Shown: positions 1-5,869 of the stretch, piece by piece
How positions within the stretch are numbered: position 1 is the first letter of the stretch
Layout: every line of letters begins with the position of its first letter
Assembly: GCA_021740025.1 (NCBI GenBank)
Contig: JAIPAN010000084.1
Span: forward strand, 1-5,869
DNA from: Sphingobacteriaceae bacterium
GTDB lineage: Bacteria; Bacteroidota; Bacteroidia; Sphingobacteriales; Sphingobacteriaceae
Reading direction: 5' to 3'
Length of the DNA stretch: 5,869 nucleotides
Notes under the pieces: generated by a model
What the model was told of the DNA's origin: nothing
What the model saw: the letters and a program-made list of their open reading frames with translations, nothing else
Database searches by the model: none
Position numbers and translations under genes: made by a program

Positions 1-563
1 ATATTTGCAAGTACATCCACCTACCTATCCAATCGGGTAACTCCAGAGTGTTGGATATTATGAACCGAACCTATACCCGAGAGTGGTATTTGGAACGGGT
101 TGATGCCATTCGACGTATTTTACCCCAGGCGGCCATTTCTACCGATATTATTGTGGGCTTTTGTACCGAAACCAAAGCCGAACATCAAGATACACTCAGT
201 TTAATGGCCGAAGTGAATTTCAGCTTTGCGTATATGTACATGTATTCGGAGCGCCCAGGCACTTTAGCCGCCAAACGCTTTAGCGACGATATTCCGGAAG
301 ATGTAAAAAACCGTCGACTAAACGAAATTATTGAACAACAACACCGCAGCAGCCACAAACGAGTATTGGAACAATTGGGCAAGGTGCAAAAAGTACTTAT
401 TGAGAGTTTTTCGAAAAAATCGGATAAAGATTACGCAGGGCGTAGCGATCAGAATACTACCGTTATTTTTCCGGTAGACGAGCGCTTTAAGCCCGGCGAT
501 TATGTGCATGTATTGGCCGAGAGTTGCACTACCGCAACCCTAATTGGTAAAATTATTGACTAA
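1..563 (+). CDS. miaB: tRNA-2-methylthio-N6-dimethylallyladenosine synthase MiaB, C-terminal part (5' end outside window)
   Basis: MiaB is a radical-SAM methylthiotransferase. It adds a methylthio group to C2 of i6A37 in tRNAs that read U-starting codons, in the cytoplasm. The reading frame is open from base 3 to the left edge, so the GTG at 48 is an internal valine codon and not the start. Visible family marks are the HLPIQSG motif (nt 18-38) of the radical-SAM barrel, the STDIIVGF stretch (about nt 138-161), and SERPGT (nt 246-263). A C-terminal TRAM RNA-binding domain covers about nt 378-560 and includes GRSDQNTTVIFP. The CxxxCxxC 4Fe-4S motif and the N-terminal UPF0004 domain must lie upstream of the window. 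About 187 codons are present, roughly 40% of a normal 440-480 residue protein. The TAA at 561-563 is one base from the next start codon, which suggests translational coupling. The end looks intact, and identification as MiaB rather than its relatives MtaB or RimO rests on the close match of these motifs. Confidence 0.95.
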   Translation, partial: ICKYIHLPIQSGNSRVLDIMNRTYTREWYLERVDAIRRILPQAAISTDIIVGFCTETKAEHQDTLSLMAEVNFSFAYMYMYSERPGTLAAKRFSDDIPEDVKNRRLNEIIEQQHRSSHKRVLEQLGKVQKVLIESFSKKSDKDYAGRSDQNTTVIFPVDERFKPGDYVHVLAESCTTATLIGKIID

Positions 564-564
564 T

Positions 565-1803
565 ATGGATCTTCAAACCATTAAAAATCGTTTCGGCATT
601 ATTGGCAATTCGCCATTATTAAACCGTGCCATTACCATTGCTCAGCAAGTAGCCCCCACCGATATTTCGGTATTAATTACCGGCGAAAGCGGTAGTGGCA
701 AGGAGGTTTTTTCGCACATTATTCATCAACTGAGTGCCCGCAAACACGGGCCCTTTATTGCGGTAAACTGCGGAGCCATTCCGGAGGGAACCATAGATTC
801 AGAATTGTTTGGCCACGAAAAAGGCTCCTTTACCGGTGCCCACGAAGCCCGAAAAGGCTATTTTGAAGTGGTAGATGGCGGTACCATTTTTTTAGATGAA
901 GTAGCAGAACTACCACTTGGTACACAGGCTCGTTTATTGCGGGTTTTAGAAACCGGCGAATACCTGCGTGTAGGTTCATCGAAAGTACAAAAAACCAATG
1001 TGCGGGTTATTGCAGCTACCAATGTAGATGTATTTGATGCCGTACGTGCCGGTAAATTTAGAGAAGATTTATACTACCGATTAAATACCGTTCCGCTTAA
1101 AATACCTGCTTTAAGAGAGCGCAAAGAAGATATTTTCTTGCTTTTTAGAAAGTTTATAGCCGATTTTACCGACAAATACCGCAGCCCTTCGGTGCAATTA
1201 GATGCCGATGCGCAAAACGTATTGAGCAATTACAGCTGGCCTGGGAATGTGCGCCAACTAAAAAATATTGCCGAGCAAATTGCGGTGTTAGAGAAAGATC
1301 GCAACATTACCGGACAAAGCATTTTAACGTATATCCCTCACGAGCAAAACAGTCAGTTGCCTATGCGAATAGACAAGCAAGGCAAAGACGATTTTTCGGA
1401 ACGAGATATTTTGTACAAAGTATTGTTTGATATGAAAAAAGATATGCTCGACTTAAAAAAGTTAGTAGCAGAAATTATTCAGAACAATGGCAATGGTACC
1501 CAATTATCGGTAAATCCACAGGCGTTAAACCAACTTTACACCGATATAGAGTTACAGCCAACAGCGGCAGAATTGCACGGTTCGTCCACGCTAACCATTC
1601 ATAAGCCTGGTACCGAACCTCACCATTTCGATATTTTACAGCATGAAGAGGAAGAAGAATCTTTATCTTTAATAGACAAAGAATCGGATTTAATTAAAAA
1701 AGCGCTAAAAAAACACCGCGGTAAACGTAAATTAGCGGCACAAGAATTGGGTATTTCGGAGCGCACTTTGTACCGAAAAATTAAAGAATTGAATTTAAAC
1801 TAA
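565..1803 (+). CDS. Sigma-54-dependent AAA+ transcriptional activator without sensor domain, Fis-type HTH
   Basis: This is a bacterial enhancer-binding protein of 412 residues that would remodel RNA polymerase-sigma-54 using ATP. The AAA+ domain starts almost at the N-terminus (GIIGNSPLL at 11-19). It shows Walker A GESGSGKE (40-47), the sigma-54-contacting loop GSFTGA (87-92, a variant of GAFTGA), Walker B GGTIFLDEV (106-114), the arginine-finger region REDLYYRL (166-173) and sensor-2 WPGNVRQLKN (225-234). A poorly conserved linker (about 260-370) carries a predicted helical, charged stretch (280-305) and an EEEEE run (361-365). The C-terminal Fis-type helix-turn-helix is at about 385-409 (KLAAQELGISERTLYRKIKEL). 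No receiver, GAF or PAS domain is present, so the input signal is unknown. I chose the ATG at 565, one base after the miaB stop, because MDLQTIKNRFGIIG fits the family. A TTG at 544 would add seven residues inside miaB. The stop overlaps the next ATG by one base (TAATG). The function class is certain; the target genes are not. Confidence 0.95.
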   Translation: MDLQTIKNRFGIIGNSPLLNRAITIAQQVAPTDISVLITGESGSGKEVFSHIIHQLSARKHGPFIAVNCGAIPEGTIDSELFGHEKGSFTGAHEARKGYFEVVDGGTIFLDEVAELPLGTQARLLRVLETGEYLRVGSSKVQKTNVRVIAATNVDVFDAVRAGKFREDLYYRLNTVPLKIPALRERKEDIFLLFRKFIADFTDKYRSPSVQLDADAQNVLSNYSWPGNVRQLKNIAEQIAVLEKDRNITGQSILTYIPHEQNSQLPMRIDKQGKDDFSERDILYKVLFDMKKDMLDLKKLVAEIIQNNGNGTQLSVNPQALNQLYTDIELQPTAAELHGSSTLTIHKPGTEPHHFDILQHEEEEESLSLIDKESDLIKKALKKHRGKRKLAAQELGISERTLYRKIKELNLN

Positions 1804-2330
1804 TGAACATTTACACCACGCATTGGATGAAAAAAGTGGGCTTTATAGCTACCATACTGCTATTTTTTAGTAGCGGCTGTGGTATTTATTCGTTCACTGG
1901 AGCCTCTATTCCGGTAGAAATGAAAAGCATTAGTGTGCAATTTTTCGAAAACAATGCCCCATTGGTAGTTCCGTATTTAAGTCAGCAGTTTACCGAAGAT
2001 TTAAAAGAACGCATCCGTAACCAATCGAGCTTACGCTTGGTGCGTAGCGATGCCGATGCCAATTTTGAAGGCCGAATTACCGATTATAGCATCCGCCCCT
2101 CGGCCATACAAGGCAACGAACGTGCTGGCCTAGAGCGCTTAACCATTAGCATCAGCGTAAAATATACCAACGTACTAAAACCCGAATTAAATTTCGAGAA
2201 ATCGTTTAGCCGATTTAAAGATTTTTCTACCCAAAGCAAGCCCTTGCAAGCGCAAGAGCAACAACTCATAAAAGATATTAATGTACAATTAACTGAGGAT
2301 GTTTTTAATGCCGCCTTTGCCAATTGGTAA
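1803..2330 (+). CDS. lptE: LPS-assembly lipoprotein LptE
   Basis: LptE is an outer-membrane lipoprotein that plugs the LptD beta-barrel and helps insert lipopolysaccharide into the outer leaflet. The protein is 175 residues from the ATG at 1803. It has a signal peptide with KK at 10-11, a hydrophobic core at about 13-22 (GFIATILLFF) and the lipobox SSGC with acylated C26, followed by GIYSFTGASIP, which is typical of Bacteroidota LptE. The lipobox has Ser, not Leu, at -3, which is common in this phylum. No acidic surface-export signal follows the cysteine, so a periplasm-facing inner-leaflet position is inferred. The rest is a mixed alpha/beta domain with FEGRITDYSI at about 88-97. The ATG at 1803 overlaps the upstream stop codon. 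The ATG at 1827 (M9, starting MKKVGF) would give a more usual signal peptide length and may be the true start. LptD is not in the window. Confidence 0.88.
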   Translation: MNIYTTHWMKKVGFIATILLFFSSGCGIYSFTGASIPVEMKSISVQFFENNAPLVVPYLSQQFTEDLKERIRNQSSLRLVRSDADANFEGRITDYSIRPSAIQGNERAGLERLTISISVKYTNVLKPELNFEKSFSRFKDFSTQSKPLQAQEQQLIKDINVQLTEDVFNAAFANW

Positions 2331-2353
2331 GCAAAGCAATCCGAACTTTTTAA

Positions 2354-3316
2354 ATGAGTACCCTACCACAAACAAAAACATTCAGCAACTTGGTTTCCAT
2401 GCCGGCCAGCTTAAAAGCTAGCGATGCGGCCAGTTATGAAACGTTGGTAGAAAAATATCCCTATTGCCAAATTCTACAATTTGTAGATGCCAAACTGAAT
2501 AATGCACCCGAAAAAGCAGCACTTTATGCTCCGGAAGGTGCCGTTTTAGAAAAGTTTATCAATCGACCCGAAACACTCATTCCTTTACCAGCCTACCAAG
2601 CCGAAACGCTTGATCCGCTGGAGCAAGTGGTGGTTCAGGATATGAACGAAATGCCTGAAGATGCTGTAGAAGCAGAATTGCATTACCGTTTAGAGGAAGA
2701 GCCCGTAGAAGAATTGGCCGATGATACCCAGCAATTAATTATAGAAAATATTGCCTCCAGTGATTTTTTTGCCCTAGAAGATAAAGTAACCGAGCCAACA
2801 ACTGAAGCAAGCACAAGCAAAGAAGTTTCCCGCTACGACGATGAACAGCTGCCCTACACCTTTTTATGGTGGCTTAATAAAACACGAAAAGCGCATGCAG
2901 AAAGCTATCGCCCGTATGTACGTTTTACCCTCGACACCTCCGAAAAAATTGAAGAAAAAGCCAAACAGGCTCCCGATATAAATTTCCAAAACTGGGCAGA
3001 GCCTACTCTCAAAAAAGAACAAACTACACCTCCTACAGCTGAAAAACGCAAAGGCGACGACCTTATTGAACGTTTCATTCAGCAAGAGCCGCAAATATCA
3101 CCCCCATCGGCAGATAAAATGAGCCCCGAGAATAAGGCCCGTAAAAGTGCCGAAGATTCGCTAGAGGTAGTATCGGAAACATTGGCTAAAATTTACACCG
3201 AGCAACTGCTACTAGATAAAGCCATTGCTACTTACCAGAAATTAAGTTTGAAATTTCCCGAAAAAAGCACGTACTTTGCCGACCAAATCATTGCTTTAGA
3301 GCAACGTAAAAATTAA
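2354..3316 (+). CDS. Uncharacterised acidic protein with C-terminal TPR-like motif (Bacteroidota lptE-secG neighbour)
   Basis: This 320-residue protein has no assigned function. I see no signal peptide or membrane segment, so it is probably cytoplasmic. The N-terminal part (about 25-70) contains YETLVEKYPYCQILQFVDAKL and resembles a short helical hairpin. A long acidic linker follows (about 85-160, rich in E, D, P and T). A small motif PYTFLWWLNKTR is at 167-178. A second charged, proline-rich linker leads to a conserved-looking C-terminus: DLIERFIQQEPQISPP (236-251), then one TPR-like helix pair at about 274-305 with A278, Y281, A290, Y294 and P302 in consensus spacing. From memory, proteins at this locus in other Bacteroidota share the FI-EP-I-PP motif and the TPR-like tail, while the middle varies. 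It starts 23 nt after lptE and ends 11 nt before secG, so it is probably cotranscribed with both. A single TPR unit suggests protein-protein contacts, but no partner can be named. Confidence 0.85.
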   Translation: MSTLPQTKTFSNLVSMPASLKASDAASYETLVEKYPYCQILQFVDAKLNNAPEKAALYAPEGAVLEKFINRPETLIPLPAYQAETLDPLEQVVVQDMNEMPEDAVEAELHYRLEEEPVEELADDTQQLIIENIASSDFFALEDKVTEPTTEASTSKEVSRYDDEQLPYTFLWWLNKTRKAHAESYRPYVRFTLDTSEKIEEKAKQAPDINFQNWAEPTLKKEQTTPPTAEKRKGDDLIERFIQQEPQISPPSADKMSPENKARKSAEDSLEVVSETLAKIYTEQLLLDKAIATYQKLSLKFPEKSTYFADQIIALEQRKN

Positions 3317-3327
3317 AATAAACGATT

Positions 3328-3660
3328 ATGTATTTCGCACTTGTAATTATTGCCATTGTAGTTTGTGTTTTATTAGCACTATTTGTACTCATTCAAAATC
3401 CAAAAGGAGGTGGTTTAGCTTCTGGCTTTTCGGGTTCAAATACCATTATGGGCGTACAACGTACTGGCGACTTTTTAGAAAAAGGAACCTGGGTATTGGC
3501 TGTTGCCTTAATGGTTTTAGCTATTTTGGTAAACATGGTTATCCCGAAATCGGGCGTTGTAAACGAAAAAGCAAACGATTTACAAAATAAAGTAGAAAAA
3601 ACAGCTCCTGTAAAGGCGCCCGTTAACTTACCAAGCGCTCCATTAAACGGCGGTAAATAA
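3328..3660 (+). CDS. secG: Preprotein translocase subunit SecG
   Basis: SecG is the small accessory subunit of the SecYEG channel in the inner membrane and stimulates SecA-driven export. The protein is 110 residues, the usual length. It has two transmembrane helices, at about 2-22 and 54-72, joined by the diagnostic cytoplasmic loop QNPKGGGLASGFSGSN (23-38) and GVQRTGDFLEKGTW (42-55). A Lys/Pro/Ala-rich C-terminal tail (about 75-110) is probably disordered. The ATG at 3328 has no Shine-Dalgarno sequence but sits behind an A/T-rich leader. It is the last gene of the run that begins with or before miaB, and a hairpin terminator follows 25 nt after its stop codon. Confidence 0.95.
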   Translation: MYFALVIIAIVVCVLLALFVLIQNPKGGGLASGFSGSNTIMGVQRTGDFLEKGTWVLAVALMVLAILVNMVIPKSGVVNEKANDLQNKVEKTAPVKAPVNLPSAPLNGGK

Positions 3661-3685
3661 GCAAAACGTAGCAACTACTATTTTT

Positions 3686-3715
3686 AATAAAGGCTCCTCA
3701 AAGGGAGCCTTTATT
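3686..3715 (+). terminator. Intrinsic terminator after secG
   Basis: A perfect 12-bp inverted repeat, AATAAAGGCTCC (3686-3697) and GGAGCCTTTATT (3704-3715), encloses the 6-nt loop TCAAAG. The T-rich 3' arm (TTTATTGTT) serves as the U tract, and the A-rich 5' arm could let it work on the other strand too. It separates the miaB-secG unit from the groESL control region. Confidence 0.8.
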
Positions 3716-3726
3716 GTTCACATAAA

Positions 3727-3793
3727 CTGACAGCATGACATTGCATCCGTACATTTTTTCTGCATGCAATGAAAAATTGACAAAAATAGACAG
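3727..3793 (+). repeat. Four GACA-centred motifs upstream of groES
   Basis: CTGACAG (3727-3733), ATGACAT (3735-3741), TTGACAA (3777-3783) and TAGACAG (3787-3793) share the core GACA in the same orientation. They form two pairs with centre spacings of 8 and 10 bp, and the pairs start 50 bp apart. They lie immediately upstream of the candidate promoter, a fitting place for activator or repressor sites. The core is short and the region is A-rich, so chance is a real alternative. Confidence 0.35.
3739..3771. repeat. Inverted repeat CATTGCAT-N17-ATGCAATG
   Basis: The two 8-bp arms at 3739-3746 and 3764-3771 are exact reverse complements with a 17-nt spacer, so the arm centres are 25 bp apart. They lie about 35-67 bp upstream of the TTGGCAC element. 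No T tract follows, so a terminator role is unlikely. A dimeric regulator binding to both arms is possible. Confidence 0.4.
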
Positions 3794-3803
3794 CAAAATA
3801 GTC

Positions 3804-3820
3804 TTGGCACAATTCGTGAC
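3804..3820 (+). promoter_or_regulatory. Candidate sigma-54-like promoter of groESL
   Basis: TTGGCAC at 3804-3810 matches the -24 half of the sigma-54 consensus (YTGGCACG-N4-TTGCW) in seven of eight positions. At the correct distance the -12 half reads GTGAC (3816-3820) in place of TTGCW, keeping the T and G but losing the GC dinucleotide. The predicted start of transcription would be near 3830, leaving a leader of about 30 nt before groES. No convincing TAnnTTTG (-7) box of the Bacteroidota housekeeping sigma factor is visible. A TACAAT at 3830-3835 could be a -10 box, but its 20-nt spacing from TTGGCA is too long. Confidence 0.4.
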
Positions 3821-3861
3821 TAACCTAGGTACAATCATTTATTCACAAAAAATAAAAAAAT

Positions 3862-4137
3862 ATGGCATTATCAATTAAACCTATTGCAGACCGAGTGGTT
3901 ATTGAACCCGCTCCAGCCGAAGAAAAAACCGCATCAGGAATTTACATTCCGGATACCGCAAAAGAGAAACCTCAAAGTGGTACTGTAGTAGCTGTTGGTA
4001 CTGGTAAAGTAGATGAGCCACTTACTGTAAAAGTGGGCGATACCGTGCTATACGGCAAATACTCAGGCACCGAACTTACCTACGAAGGTAAAGAGTACCT
4101 CATTATGCGTGAAGCTGATATTTACGCAATTCTCTAA
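3862..4137 (+). CDS. groES: Co-chaperonin GroES (Cpn10)
   Basis: GroES forms the heptameric lid of the GroEL folding chamber in the cytoplasm. The protein is 91 residues and starts [15 protein letters not shown]. The mobile loop at about 17-35 contains the hydrophobic tripeptide IYI (27-29) that docks on GroEL, equivalent to IVL in Escherichia coli. The barrel ends with [14 protein letters not shown]. The roof beta-hairpin region ([15 protein letters not shown], 46-60) is about six residues shorter than in E. coli, which accounts for the 91 versus 97 residue length. The ATG at 3862 follows an A-rich leader (3847-3860) without a Shine-Dalgarno sequence. It lies 38 nt upstream of groEL and must be cotranscribed with it. 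No CIRCE inverted repeat (TTAGCACTC-N9-GAGTGCTAA) precedes it, so classical HrcA control is not supported here. Confidence 0.97.
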   Translation: MALSIKPIADRVVIEPAPAEEKTASGIYIPDTAKEKPQSGTVVAVGTGKVDEPLTVKVGDTVLYGKYSGTELTYEGKEYLIMREADIYAIL

Positions 4138-4172
4138 TCAATTTTAGTAGTTAAACGAATAAACAATTCTAA

Positions 4173-5813
<1,641 letters not shown>

Positions 5814-5831
5814 GCCCAACCTTTACCCATT

Positions 5832-5865
5832 AAAAAAGCCCCCCGACATTCGGGGGGCTTTTTTT
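5832..5865 (+). terminator. Intrinsic terminator of groESL
   Basis: A perfect 14-bp stem, AAAAAAGCCCCCCG (5832-5845) with CGGGGGGCTTTTTT (5851-5864), closes the loop ACATT. The 3' arm runs into seven T residues (5859-5865), then GTTT. The GC core followed by a U tract is a textbook rho-independent terminator, and the A-run on the 5' side makes it potentially bidirectional. Confidence 0.96.
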
Positions 5866-5869
5866 GTTT

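Noticed and set aside
48..50. GTG as the start of the first gene
   Set aside because: The frame stays open to the left edge and encodes further MiaB sequence (HLPIQSGNSR), so the gene simply enters from outside the window.
544..564. TTG start for the sigma-54 activator
   Set aside because: It adds seven residues that overlap miaB, and the ATG at 565 gives the family-like N-terminus.
3401..3412. AAAAGGAGGTGG inside secG resembling a strong ribosome binding site
   Set aside because: It encodes the conserved PKGGG loop of SecG, and no start codon lies at a suitable distance.
3777..3782. Perfect TTGACA as a sigma-70 -35 box for groES
   Set aside because: No -10-like hexamer occurs 16-18 bp downstream (3799-3806 reads TAGTCTTG), and Bacteroidota do not normally use this consensus.
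3716..3861. CIRCE operator for HrcA
   Set aside because: I looked for TTAGCACTC-N9-GAGTGCTAA and found neither arm.
3661..3861. Small gene in the secG-groES gap
   Set aside because: No frame of useful length with a plausible start is present; the gap is taken up by a terminator and promoter-like signals.

Overview
The window is a chromosomal segment from a member of the Bacteroidota (Bacteroidetes). Three things point there. The gene order is miaB, sigma-54 activator, lptE, TPR-like hypothetical, secG, groES, groEL, which I recall from many members of this phylum. The protein sequences look Bacteroidota-like, for example the lipoprotein start with CGIYSFTGASIP and the 91-residue GroES. The genes have A-rich, Shine-Dalgarno-poor leaders. 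I cannot name a genus. No mobile elements, CRISPR arrays, tRNA or rRNA genes are visible. All seven genes lie on the + strand, and no gene-free stretch exceeds about 200 bases.

Positions 1-3660 hold a tightly packed run that looks like one transcription unit. It contains the 3' part of miaB (tRNA methylthiotransferase), a sigma-54-dependent AAA+ activator with no N-terminal sensor domain, the outer-membrane LPS-assembly lipoprotein lptE, an uncharacterised acidic protein with a C-terminal TPR-like segment, and the translocon subunit secG. Spacings are 1 nt, a 1-nt overlap, 23 nt and 11 nt. A 12-bp perfect hairpin at 3686-3715 closes the unit.

Positions 3716-3861 are the groESL control region. 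There is no CIRCE (HrcA) operator. It contains a TTGGCAC element resembling a sigma-54 -24 box with a degenerate -12 box, four GACA motifs in two pairs, and an 8-bp inverted repeat with a 17-nt spacer. A sigma-54 activator gene lies about 2 kb upstream in the preceding unit, so local sigma-54 control of the chaperonin is a reasonable but unproven hypothesis.

Positions 3862-5813 encode the intact GroES/GroEL chaperonin, followed by a strong GC-rich intrinsic terminator at the right edge. The genes combine protein folding (GroESL), protein export (SecG), outer-membrane LPS assembly (LptE) and tRNA modification (MiaB), with one transcription factor among them. Most of the window is ordinary conserved core genome. 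The least understood parts are the 320-residue hypothetical protein, the sensorless activator and the groES upstream region.
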